A DNA stretch of 9,549 nucleotides from an uncultured Eubacteriales bacterium (GCA_900553005.1 USBU01000031.1:1-9549); one strand, 5' to 3'. Counted from the first letter of the stretch, positions 1 to 7,746 are shown. Made by a program: numbers and translations. The notes: generated from the sequence alone by a model not told the origin.

Positions 1-48
1 CGAGATGTAGCTCCGTCTCGTGGGCTCGGAGATGTGTATAAGAGACAG
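1..48 (+). other. Synthetic Nextera i7 adapter (left end), not genomic
   Basis: Bases 30-48 are the 19-base Tn5 mosaic end AGATGTGTATAAGAGACAG. Bases 15-29 are the Nextera read-2 tail GTCTCGTGGGCTCGG. Bases 7-14 (GTAGCTCC) sit where the i7 index belongs, and 1-6 (CGAGAT) are the end of the P7 primer. This is library construction sequence. Genomic DNA starts at base 49, so the gene that runs into it is cut by library fragmentation, not by a natural transposon. Confidence 0.98.
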
Positions 49-50
49 TT

Positions 51-3000
51 GCAAATCTTGCCAACGGTCTTGCTCTCAGCGCGGTATGGATTCCCGAGGA
101 GTATTCGATTGAGTATTACGACGAGGACGGCGTTACGTTTTTAGGCTCGGATACCTATACGACGGAGGCCATGGCTCCGCTGCTTCAGACGTGGGAAAAG
201 ACAGGCTTTCGATTTGTAGGCTGGCAGCTTGCTGATTTTGAATCAGGCGATCCCGTTAACGCGTCGATGTACGAAATCGGCAGAAGTTATACCGTCGTGC
301 AGCAGGGCAGCGTCGGTACGTTCAGATTCAAGGCTGTGTACGAGCCTATTCCGTACACTCTTTATTTTAACGCGGGCGAGGGCGGCGTAATCGACAATGC
401 GGCCGAGCTTGGGCTTACTCTGGATACAAACGGACTTTACAGCATTACTCTTAATTACGGCGATACTCTGTTTAAAGACGGGCTTAACGAGGGCTTGCGC
501 GCGTTGGTAGCGCGTACCACGCAGGAGGGCAGAAGCTTTGACGGCTGGTTCTATAACGTAAATTTCGCAGACAATACCCGTGTAAATCTAGACGGCTCGT
601 CGGACAACGGCACGCCATTTTCGATGCCGGCGCGCGATTATACGCTTTACGCAAAATATAAAACGGATAGCTATACCGTCACTCTAGATCTGTCGTCGGG
701 CTTTAATGCCGAATCGGAAACGGGCGGCCGCAGCTTTAAGGTGCAAAGCGGACTTGTTCAGGCATATTTCGGCGGCAGATTTGCGGAAATCGGCGAGGGA
801 ATATGGGAAATCAGCGACGTGTCTCACGGTACGGATTTGACTGCTGATCTCAACTTCTTTGTTAACGAGTGCCTGATCGTGACAAGCGGCGACGGATATC
901 ATTTCGACGCCTGGAGTCAGGAAGGCGGCAATTCCGCGATTTACCGCGTGACTTCGGATATGCGCCTTACCGCCGTTTATTCGGTGGATAAAATAACGGT
1001 TAATTTCGTCGGGTACGATAATAATACGCTTAAATCCTATAATATAGATATGGGCACGCGCCTCAAAGAAGAGCTCAGAGCGGAGATTTCCGCTCTGCTG
1101 AAGGCCGATCAGTCTGCGGCTGTCGGTTACGATTTTCTGCGCTGGGAATATGCGGACGGCACGGAGTACAGAAACGACGGTACGGACGCCGTATTCGCAC
1201 GCTCCGTAACGATTTACGCGGTTTATTCGCCGCGCGTTCTTACCGTGACCTTTTACGTTGTCAAGCCGGACGGCTCCATGAAAGTCGTGGACGAAGTGGG
1301 CGAAGGCTGGACTACGGTTTATCGCTACGACACGCGTTTCGGCAGTTTTCCGGAGCTCGACGCGTTGACGGCAAATTTCGATAAGTCGGATTATCTCGGA
1401 TTTGAAATTGACAGCTGGTACGCCGACAGCCGGCTTACCGAGCGTGTTACCACTCAGACAGTTGCGCGCGGCGAAAATTTCAGCGTTTCGCTGTATGCCA
1501 AGCTGGGCTATAAGCAGTATTCCGTGACTTTTCTTGCCGGCGGCGGCTCTTTCCAGTTAAACAGCGGACAGTCGGCTTCAGGCTTTTACGATCACGGCGG
1601 AACGGTAACGCCGTTTCCCGCGCTTAACGCCCGTACCGGCTACGAATTTACCGGTTGGTCGATGCAAACAGCGTCCGGCGCTTCCGACGAGGAAATACGG
1701 CTTCTTCCCGAAGATAACGGCGATTATTCCAAAGCCTTCATGCGTATGGTTGCGTCTGAGGGGATTACCGGTCCGGTAACGGTTATCGCCGGCTGGAAGG
1801 TTCAAAGCTTTGAGGTCTGGTATTCGGCAGGAGAAGGCGAGTTTACGGTATCGGAAACGTCCGAAGGCGCTTTTTATGCCGATACCGATAAAACGCCTGC
1901 CTCGGATAAAGCAAAATTCTTTGTCGTTACCGTTTCATACGGCCAGACGCCCGCGCATTCTATGCGTCCGGCGCGCCTCGGCTATACTTTCAATTACTGG
2001 ACTCATTCAAGCGGAATAAACGCGGTTATTTCCGCCGAGCAATACGGCAGCGGAAGTCCTATTATGCCGCAGTTTACGCTTGACGTATACACGATAACTT
2101 ATATCGTTAACGGCGGCAATCCCGTAACGGCGCTGCCTTCTTACAGCTACGGAGACGATACGGCGCTGCCCGTGCCCATTAAAAGCGGGTACGAGTTCGG
2201 CGGCTGGTATAAACGTGCCGACTGCTCGGGAGAGGTTTTGACAAGCGTATCGGGAGAGGCGGGCAATCTTGTGCTTTACGCAAAGTGGATTGCGCCCGTA
2301 TACGAGCTGATTCTGGAAATAACGGTGCCGGTGGCTGCCGACTCGGTCAAGGAATACGTTGAGGGCAGATTGACGGCGGAATTCGGCGGCGACGCTGACG
2401 TTAGCTTTACCGTTTCGTCTGCGGAAAACCTGCTTACCGCGGTTATATCCGCACCTTACGGCAGGGACGTTTCCGTGCTTAACGGCATTCTGCCCAATAA
2501 TATTTCCGGGTGGGTGCCGGGCGGCTGGCAGTATAACGGACGGAATTATTATTTTACGACTGTTGAGGGATCGGCCCTTTATACGGCGGGCTATACGGAA
2601 GCCTCGGACGGCAGCTATACCGTAGAATATTATTTTACCGCGGATAAGCTTTACACTTCGTTGTTTAACGTTGTCGACGGAGCGCCGATACTGGAAATAA
2701 GCAGAGAAGGATATACTTTCGACGGTTGGTGGACCGCGCCTGACGGCGAGGACGGCAGCCGTTATACCGATATTATTCCGGCAGAGGGCGATGATCCCGT
2801 TGTCAGGGTATATGCGCGCTGGACTGTAAATCGTTACAATGTCGTTTTAGAGTACAATTCCGGCACGGTTTCCTTGGATGGGACCATGACCGACGGAAAA
2901 GCCGCCTTCGGCGCCGAGCTGTCTTACGGCGCCGAGGATAGTCTGTTGCCGACGCTTACGCGCACGGGTTACAGTTTTGACGGCTGGTTTACCGATGTCG

Positions 3001-6000
3001 GACTGCAGATGAGAGCGGATTATATGCCCGCGCGCGATATAACCCTGTACGCCGGCTGGACTCCGGTAACATATCAGATAAATTTTATGTACGGCGACAC
3101 GGACGGTACGCAGGCCGATTATGTTCCGGCGGATACTTTTGAGTTTACCGCCGCTTTCGGAAGCGCGCTCAGCATACCGGACGCCGGTAAGAATTATCCG
3201 TATTATTCTTACGAGTGGGAGGTTTGGCTTGACGGCAAATCTATGCCCTTCGGCGCGGATACAATGCCCGCATTGGACGAAGATTTTTCAGGCTTTACTC
3301 AAATATCGGAGGACGGCACCGTAATGTTCGTCAACGTTTACGCCGTATATTCGGCGCGCGCGTATTCTACGGTCATGTATGACGGTCAGGGCGGAAAGCT
3401 GGGCGACTTTTCGGTAAACGTACTGTCGGCGGCGGACGATTTCATGCAGCCGGCGGCTGAGGATATACCGGTAGGTTACGGCTACGGCGGCTGGGATATC
3501 ATGACTGACGGCAAGCTTTATTCTGTGGGCTGCATCAGTTACAAGGTTCTCTTTGAGGACGGCGTTTACCTGTTGAGTATGATAAACGGCGAAGGGGTTG
3601 TTTATAACGTCGATATCACGCGCATAGGAGAGTTCGTTTTCGTGCTAGGGACTGAGGCCGACGAGTATGAGATAAGCTTCGAGCCGGGAGAGGGCGGAAC
3701 GACGGACGTAAAATCCAAATTTGTCACTTACGATGCGCCTTACGGTCTGCTTCCGCTGCCGGTGCGTCCCGGATATACTTTTGCCGGCTGGTCGCAGGAT
3801 AAAACGGGCGGGGAATATGTCTATGAGGATTCAATCGTCAAGATAACGCAGGATACGCTGTTGTACGCCGTATGGTCGCCCAATACGTATCGGGTTATGT
3901 TTGTCGGCGGCGGCGCGGACGGCGGCTCGGTCGATGCCGTTACGTTAACCTACGATATTACGGCGGAATTGCCGGCAAACGGCTTTACGCGCTCCGGATA
4001 CGCTTTTGCCGGCTGGGCAAAGTCGGAAAACGGTAAAAAGGTTTACGACGATAGGGCTGAGGTAATCAATCTGACGGCTGAAAATAACGGGACGGTGCTT
4101 CTTTACGCGTGCTGGCAGGCAGAGACGTATTCCGTCACCCTGAATACGGGAGAAAATACTGAAAAAATCACGGTAACTTACAAAGAGACATACGGTAAGC
4201 TGCCCGTACCCGAAAGGAAGGGCTATACGTTTGAAGGCTGGTTTACGGCAACAGACGGCGGAAGCATGGTAACCGAGGGAACGACGGTAAGCGATACGCA
4301 GGATCACGAGCTGTACGCGCGTTGGAAGCTGAACGAATACGGGATAACGTATGTGCTGAGCGGAGGAAGCGACGGAGAAAATCCCGCAAACTACACCGTA
4401 GAGGACGAAAAAATAATTCTTAAGTCCGCGACTAAAACGGGATATAAATTTCTGGGCTGGTACGAGGAAGAGAGCGGAGCGAAAAAAATAACGGAAATAG
4501 ATACGGCAATAGCGTCGGACATAACGCTTTATGCGCGCTGGGAAGCCGAAACGTATACCGTAACGCTCAACGGAAATGGTGGTAAATTCGGTCAGGAAGC
4601 TGTAAAAGAGATAATCGTGACCTTCGGCGCTGCGCACGGCTCGCAGCTGTCCGACGAAAATGCGCCCGAGAAAACCGGATATATATTTACGGGCTGGTAT
4701 CTGTCGGCCATTTCGGAAAACGATCTGGTCGATAGCGATTCGTTAGTGACGACGGCAGGCAGATATACTCTTTACGCGCATTGGCAGGCTGTTGAATATG
4801 ACGTCGTATTTATTTCCGGCGGCGAGGAAATCGGGCGTCAGACCTTAACGTATGATAAGGCCGAACGGCTAAACCTCTTTTCGGCCGAGCTTGAAGGATA
4901 TTCTTTTGCCGGCTGGCGCGACGAGGCGGGCGCAATGTATTCTGTAAATGCGGAGGTAATCAATCTTTCGGACGGAAAAGACGTCGCGCTGACCGCCGTG
5001 TTCAAGGCGGTGATAAGCCTTACCGGCACGGGGCTGGGGACAGCTGAGATTATATTCTGTTCGGATGACGGCGAGGCGGTGCTGCCAGAACCCGCGGTAA
5101 GGACGGGTTATACCTTTGTCGGCTGGAAAGCGGCCGGAGAAGAAGCGCCGTTAAGCGCCGGCAAGATTCCGGTTTCAAAGCTGGAAAAGCTTTTAAGCGC
5201 CGGTAAAATCGAGCTTGCGGCCGAGTGGAGAGAGCACGTATATACAGTGCGTTTCGACGCCAACGGAGGTATAGGCTCGATGCCGGATCAGGTTTTTGCG
5301 TATTCGGAGACGAAAAAATTATCCGCCATGATCGGGCTGGAATTTTCCGGATACGGGTTTTTAGGCTGGGCAACCGAGGCCGGCGGAAGCGTTGTTTATG
5401 ACGACGGCGCTATGATAGACGCGCCGCTGACTGCCGAAGACGGTAAAACGATTACGCTTTACGCGGTATGGCAGGCCAGCGGGTACAGTGTTGTTTTCGA
5501 CGGCAACGGCGCCGACGGAGGAGATACGGATGAACAGAATTTCGTTATGGGCGAGTCTCAGCCGCTGCGCGTCAATGCGTTTACGCGTACCGGATACAGC
5601 TTTTTAGGCTGGTCGGAGGACAGGAAAGCGTCTTCGGCCGAGTATGCTAACGGAGCCGGCTTTATAATGACGTCGGCCGTACCCGGCGGAAAGGTCATTC
5701 TTTATGCTGTTTGGAAGGCAAACGAATATACGGTTTATTTCAACGGCAACGGCGGAACGGAAAGCGCGCCAGGTCAACCGGCGACGTTCGGCAGCGAGTT
5801 TAAGGCTGCGGCTTCGGCGCAAAGGACAGGATATGTTTTCGCCGGCTGGTGGACGGAGCGCGAGGGCGGCAGGCAGCTTTATATATACGACATAGCGTCG
5901 GATATTACGCTTTATGCGCATTGGATCGCGGAAAGATATATTGTATCTTTTGAAACGGGCTGCGATATAGAAGATCCCAAGCCGATAGAAGTCGTTTACG

Positions 6001-7556
6001 GCAAAAAATACGGAAGTCTGCCGTCTGTTACAAGACCGGGATACATATTCAACGGCTGGAGGACGGCGCAATCGGGAGGAGTTCTTATTTCGGAAGATAC
6101 CGTTGCGTCCGGGCTCTCTTTGCCTGAAATGACGGAGAATGCCGGTACTCTTTATGCAAGCTGGACGGCTGAGGATTATTCGGTAAGCTTTGACAGCCTG
6201 GGCGGAAACTATGTAGGCGATATTACGGTAACTTACAAAGAGACATACGGTAAGCTGCCCGTACCCGAAAGGAAGGGCTATACGTTTGAAGGCTGGTTTA
6301 CGGCAACAGACGGCGGAAGCATGGTAACCGAGGGAACGACGGTAAGCGATACGCAGGATCACGAGCTGTACGCGCGTTGGAAGCTGAACGAATACGGGAT
6401 AACGTATGTGCTGAGCGGAGGAAGCGACGGAGAAAATCCCGCAAACTACACCGTAGAGGACGAAAAAATAATTCTTAAGTCCGCGACTAAAACGGGATAT
6501 AAATTTCTGGGCTGGTACGAGGAAGAGAGCGGAGCGAAAAAAATAACGGAAATAGATACGGCAATAGCGTCGGACATAACGCTTTATGCGCGCTGGGAAG
6601 CCGAAACGTATACCGTAACTTTTATTGCCAACGGCGGAAGCGACGTAGGGGTGCAAACGGTCGTTTTTGGAGGACTTGCCGCCTTTGCAAAGACCGAACG
6701 TGAAAACTATACGTTTGTCGGTTGGTATGTTGACGAAAATATGTCTGAAGAATATGATTTTGCTCAGCCCGTTGACGGAAACCGTACCTTATACGCCAAA
6801 TGGCGTCTTACCGCAATAACGACGGTATCGCAAAGCGGGATAAGGATCAGCGTTAGCTCCGACGAGGGATTCGACGACGGTTTACGCATAATTTTTGAGG
6901 AGGCCGGTTCTGAACAGACGGAGCAGGCGGCCGGAGCGCTGGCCGAAAACGTAACCGTCGGCAGGCTGTATAACATCAGGCTTATCGATGCCTCCGGCAG
7001 CGACGTTGTTTTTCAAGGTCCTTTGTCCGTGCGCATTTCGCTTGACGGTATGGGTGCGGCGGCGGGCAGATACGGCGTGTTTTATATTCCGGACGATTAT
7101 AATGCGGACGGCGCTAAGGAAATTACCTCAACCGTCGTTAACGGAGAGATTCTCTTTTACGCAGAGCATTTCAGTTTTTACGCCATTGTCGATATTTTAC
7201 CTGTAAGCGCGTTTGCCTGGTGGTGGATCCTTGTCGCGGTCGGCGTGTGCGCTGCGATAGCGGTTGTTATCGCGTTAATTATAAGGTCGCGCCGGACCTA
7301 TGAGCTCAGCTATGTTAACGGCGGAATCATGACTCAGAAAAAGCTGGAGAGCGCTCTTGTGGAGCTGCCCTCGCCGGAGAGCGACGACAGAATTTTTGAG
7401 GGCTGGTATTACGACGATAAGTTTACCGACAGAGCGTTTATAACCGCTATGCCTAAGCAAAACGTTATACTGTTCGCCAAGTGGAGGGCAATGACGGAAG
7501 AGGAAAAGCGCGCCAAAGCGGAAAGCACGGTCCGTGCGGAAATCGTTTCTACCTGA
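51..7556 (+). CDS. Giant InlB B-type (Listeria-Bacteroides) repeat surface protein, 5' truncated
   Basis: The frame is open from base 51, the first in-frame codon after the adapter, to TGA at 7554-7556. This gives at least 2,501 residues; the true start and any signal peptide are missing. The in-frame ATG at 171 is not a credible start: coding continues upstream, no ribosome binding site precedes it, and it lies inside a repeat. Residues 1 to about 2251 hold roughly 27 repeats. Each has a G-Y-x-F-x-G-W core, then 20-40 residues, an I-T-L-Y-A-x-W strand, and a Y-x-V-x-F-x-x-N-G-G strand. This is the hallmark of the Listeria-Bacteroides repeat (Flg_new/InlB B-repeat) family, a small beta-grasp-like unit common in Gram-positive surface proteins. 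Residues 2253-2389 form a non-repeat membrane-proximal domain ending in H-F-S-F-Y-A-I-V, a motif often seen near the C-terminus of Clostridial surface proteins. One membrane helix (2390-2411) follows, then R-S-R-R and a 90-residue tail containing another repeat. There is no LPxTG sorting motif, so anchoring is probably by the helix. Cysteines are few and the protein is visibly Asp/Glu-rich. The likely role is an adhesin or surface stalk; the ligand is unknown. The family and membrane topology are well supported, the function is not. Confidence 0.93.
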   Translation, partial: ANLANGLALSAVWIPEEYSIEYYDEDGVTFLGSDTYTTEAMAPLLQTWEKTGFRFVGWQLADFESGDPVNASMYEIGRSYTVVQQGSVGTFRFKAVYEPIPYTLYFNAGEGGVIDNAAELGLTLDTNGLYSITLNYGDTLFKDGLNEGLRALVARTTQEGRSFDGWFYNVNFADNTRVNLDGSSDNGTPFSMPARDYTLYAKYKTDSYTVTLDLSSGFNAESETGGRSFKVQSGLVQAYFGGRFAEIGEGIWEISDVSHGTDLTADLNFFVNECLIVTSGDGYHFDAWSQEGGNSAIYRVTSDMRLTAVYSVDKITVNFVGYDNNTLKSYNIDMGTRLKEELRAEISALLKADQSAAVGYDFLRWEYADGTEYRNDGTDAVFARSVTIYAVYSPRVLTVTFYVVKPDGSMKVVDEVGEGWTTVYRYDTRFGSFPELDALTANFDKSDYLGFEIDSWYADSRLTERVTTQTVARGENFSVSLYAKLGYKQYSVTFLAGGGSFQLNSGQSASGFYDHGGTVTPFPALNARTGYEFTGWSMQTASGASDEEIRLLPEDNGDYSKAFMRMVASEGITGPVTVIAGWKVQSFEVWYSAGEGEFTVSETSEGAFYADTDKTPASDKAKFFVVTVSYGQTPAHSMRPARLGYTFNYWTHSSGINAVISAEQYGSGSPIMPQFTLDVYTITYIVNGGNPVTALPSYSYGDDTALPVPIKSGYEFGGWYKRADCSGEVLTSVSGEAGNLVLYAKWIAPVYELILEITVPVAADSVKEYVEGRLTAEFGGDADVSFTVSSAENLLTAVISAPYGRDVSVLNGILPNNISGWVPGGWQYNGRNYYFTTVEGSALYTAGYTEASDGSYTVEYYFTADKLYTSLFNVVDGAPILEISREGYTFDGWWTAPDGEDGSRYTDIIPAEGDDPVVRVYARWTVNRYNVVLEYNSGTVSLDGTMTDGKAAFGAELSYGAEDSLLPTLTRTGYSFDGWFTDVGLQMRADYMPARDITLYAGWTPVTYQINFMYGDTDGTQADYVPADTFEFTAAFGSALSIPDAGKNYPYYSYEWEVWLDGKSMPFGADTMPALDEDFSGFTQISEDGTVMFVNVYAVYSARAYSTVMYDGQGGKLGDFSVNVLSAADDFMQPAAEDIPVGYGYGGWDIMTDGKLYSVGCISYKVLFEDGVYLLSMINGEGVVYNVDITRIGEFVFVLGTEADEYEISFEPGEGGTTDVKSKFVTYDAPYGLLPLPVRPGYTFAGWSQDKTGGEYVYEDSIVKITQDTLLYAVWSPNTYRVMFVGGGADGGSVDAVTLTYDITAELPANGFTRSGYAFAGWAKSENGKKVYDDRAEVINLTAENNGTVLLYACWQAETYSVTLNTGENTEKITVTYKETYGKLPVPERKGYTFEGWFTATDGGSMVTEGTTVSDTQDHELYARWKLNEYGITYVLSGGSDGENPANYTVEDEKIILKSATKTGYKFLGWYEEESGAKKITEIDTAIASDITLYARWEAETYTVTLNGNGGKFGQEAVKEIIVTFGAAHGSQLSDENAPEKTGYIFTGWYLSAISENDLVDSDSLVTTAGRYTLYAHWQAVEYDVVFISGGEEIGRQTLTYDKAERLNLFSAELEGYSFAGWRDEAGAMYSVNAEVINLSDGKDVALTAVFKAVISLTGTGLGTAEIIFCSDDGEAVLPEPAVRTGYTFVGWKAAGEEAPLSAGKIPVSKLEKLLSAGKIELAAEWREHVYTVRFDANGGIGSMPDQVFAYSETKKLSAMIGLEFSGYGFLGWATEAGGSVVYDDGAMIDAPLTAEDGKTITLYAVWQASGYSVVFDGNGADGGDTDEQNFVMGESQPLRVNAFTRTGYSFLGWSEDRKASSAEYANGAGFIMTSAVPGGKVILYAVWKANEYTVYFNGNGGTESAPGQPATFGSEFKAAASAQRTGYVFAGWWTEREGGRQLYIYDIASDITLYAHWIAERYIVSFETGCDIEDPKPIEVVYGKKYGSLPSVTRPGYIFNGWRTAQSGGVLISEDTVASGLSLPEMTENAGTLYASWTAEDYSVSFDSLGGNYVGDITVTYKETYGKLPVPERKGYTFEGWFTATDGGSMVTEGTTVSDTQDHELYARWKLNEYGITYVLSGGSDGENPANYTVEDEKIILKSATKTGYKFLGWYEEESGAKKITEIDTAIASDITLYARWEAETYTVTFIANGGSDVGVQTVVFGGLAAFAKTERENYTFVGWYVDENMSEEYDFAQPVDGNRTLYAKWRLTAITTVSQSGIRISVSSDEGFDDGLRIIFEEAGSEQTEQAAGALAENVTVGRLYNIRLIDASGSDVVFQGPLSVRISLDGMGAAAGRYGVFYIPDDYNADGAKEITSTVVNGEILFYAEHFSFYAIVDILPVSAFAWWWILVAVGVCAAIAVVIALIIRSRRTYELSYVNGGIMTQKKLESALVELPSPESDDRIFEGWYYDDKFTDRAFITAMPKQNVILFAKWRAMTEEEKRAKAESTVRAEIVST
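4170..4564 (+). repeat. Perfect 395-bp internal repeat, copy 1
   Basis: Every base of 4170-4564 matches 6225-6619 at a fixed offset of 2,055 bases, with mismatches at 4169/6224 and 4565/6620. It covers two complete repeat units, with cores GYTFEGW and GYKFLGW. At the protein level identity runs from residue 1373 to 1505 (133 residues) because both flanking codons differ only synonymously. The flanks diverge immediately. Confidence 0.98.
6225..6619 (+). repeat. Perfect 395-bp internal repeat, copy 2
   Basis: This is the direct-orientation partner of 4170-4564, encoding residues 2058-2190. The 2,055-base offset is 685 codons exactly, so both copies are read in the same frame. No synonymous difference has built up, in contrast to the strong divergence of all other units. 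That points to a recent duplication or gene conversion, or to an assembly artefact. Confidence 0.98.
6807..7217 (+). other. Membrane-proximal extracellular domain of the surface protein
   Basis: Residues 2253-2389 lack the G-Y-x-F-x-G-W pattern and read as a beta-rich domain. The order is an opening strand (GIRISVSSDEGF), an acidic/Ala segment, a strand pair (YNIRLIDASGS, LSVRISLDGM), then GRYGVFYIPDDYNADGAKEI and a closing G-E-I-L-F-Y-A-E-H-F-S-F-Y-A-I-V. The closing pattern recurs just before C-terminal anchors in many Gram-positive surface proteins. I cannot assign a named domain with certainty. Confidence 0.6.
7218..7283 (+). other. Single transmembrane helix of the surface protein
   Basis: Residues 2390-2411 start with W-W-W, continue as about 19 uninterrupted Ile/Leu/Val/Ala/Gly/Cys residues, and are followed directly by R-S-R-R. 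Hydrophobic length plus positive charges on the C-terminal side fit a stop-transfer helix with the N-terminus outside and the C-terminus inside. Confidence 0.9.
7299..7487 (+). other. Extra InlB-type repeat in the predicted cytoplasmic tail
   Basis: Residues 2417-2479, after the helix, contain all parts of one family repeat: a Y-E-L-S-Y-V-N-G-G strand, a linker, the core R-I-F-E-G-W-Y-Y-D, and an N-V-I-L-F-A-K-W-R strand. A charged, probably helical end of 22 residues (T-E-E-E-K-R-A-K-A-E) follows. By the positive-inside rule this unit lies in the cytoplasm, unlike the rest of the array. Confidence 0.8.
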
Positions 7557-7575
7557 TAACGGAAAAGCGGTTTTG

Positions 7576-7618
7576 AAAAAAGCCGAGCTCTGAATTTACA
7601 AGAGCGCGGCTTTTTTTT
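7576..7618 (+). terminator. Rho-independent terminator of the surface-protein gene
   Basis: The stem GCCGAGCTCT (7582-7591) pairs with AGAGCGCGGC (7601-7610), with one A-G mismatch and a 9-base loop. Eight T residues follow (7611-7618) and six A residues precede (7576-7581). It starts about 20 bases after the TGA. The A and T tracts could let it also work on the minus strand, but no minus-strand gene reads into it. Confidence 0.93.
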
Positions 7619-7634
7619 GATCGTCAAAACTCAG

Positions 7635-7660
7635 CAACGCTCGCCTGTGTGAAAGCGTTG
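7635..7660. repeat. Inverted repeat / stem-loop in the intergenic gap
   Basis: CAACGCT (7635-7641) and AGCGTTG (7654-7660) are perfect 7-base inverted arms around a 12-base loop, followed by TTT only. It could be a weak back-up terminator or part of a regulatory region. The right arm resembles the AAGCGT arm of the palindrome at 7702-7719. Confidence 0.45.
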
Positions 7661-7701
7661 TTTCCGTAAAAAATAAGGCAAAGGCGGGAGGAAAATTATC
7701 A

Positions 7702-7719
7702 AAGCGTCATAAAACGCTT
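7702..7719. promoter_or_regulatory. Candidate operator palindrome touching the -35 box
   Basis: AAGCGT (7702-7707) and ACGCTT (7714-7719) are perfect 6-base inverted arms separated by CATAAA. The right arm overlaps the first two bases of the -35 hexamer at 7718. A dimeric repressor bound here would block RNA polymerase. No regulator gene is in view, so this rests on symmetry and position only. Confidence 0.4.
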
Positions 7720-7746
7720 GCGCGCCGTCGTAAGACGGAGTATAAT
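7718..7746 (+). promoter_or_regulatory. Sigma-A type promoter for the flavoprotein gene
   Basis: TTGCGC (7718-7723), a 17-base spacer, then a consensus TATAAT (7741-7746). Transcription would start near 7753, giving a leader of about 60 bases before the ATG at 7814. The spacer contains CCGTC-GTAA-GACGG (7725-7738), a short inverted repeat. The leader contains GCGCGC arms (7757-7762 and 7779-7784) that could form a hairpin. Confidence 0.7.

Larger units (their letters stand above)
51..6803 (+). repeat. Array of about 27 diverged InlB-type repeats (protein level)
   Basis: I counted cores of the type G-[YF]-x-F-x-x-W from T-G-F-R-F-V-G-W near 205-230 to N-Y-T-F-V-G-W near 6705-6725. Spacing is mostly 65-100 residues. 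Units in the first half are irregular, with cores such as GYHFDAW, GYDFLRW, LGFEIDSW and GYTFNYW. Some segments have only vestigial cores, around 2290-2620 and 3070-3360. From about 3660 onward the units are short, regular and canonical. Most units share little nucleotide identity; the exception is the perfect 395-base pair listed separately. The count is by eye and could be off by one or two. Confidence 0.88.

Noticed and set aside
171..173. ATG at 171 as the start of the surface protein
   Set aside because: The frame stays open to the adapter junction and the upstream 40 codons (for example I-E-Y-Y-D-E-D-G) belong to a repeat unit; no ribosome binding site lies before 171.
5604..6656. 350-codon open frame on the minus strand (and a 230-codon one at 3945-4637)
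   Set aside because: Both lie antisense to the surface-protein gene and share an identical stretch only because each overlaps a copy of the 395-base repeat. The Arg/Tyr/Ile-rich products have no family features and no ribosome binding site; they are shadows of the coding strand's codon use.
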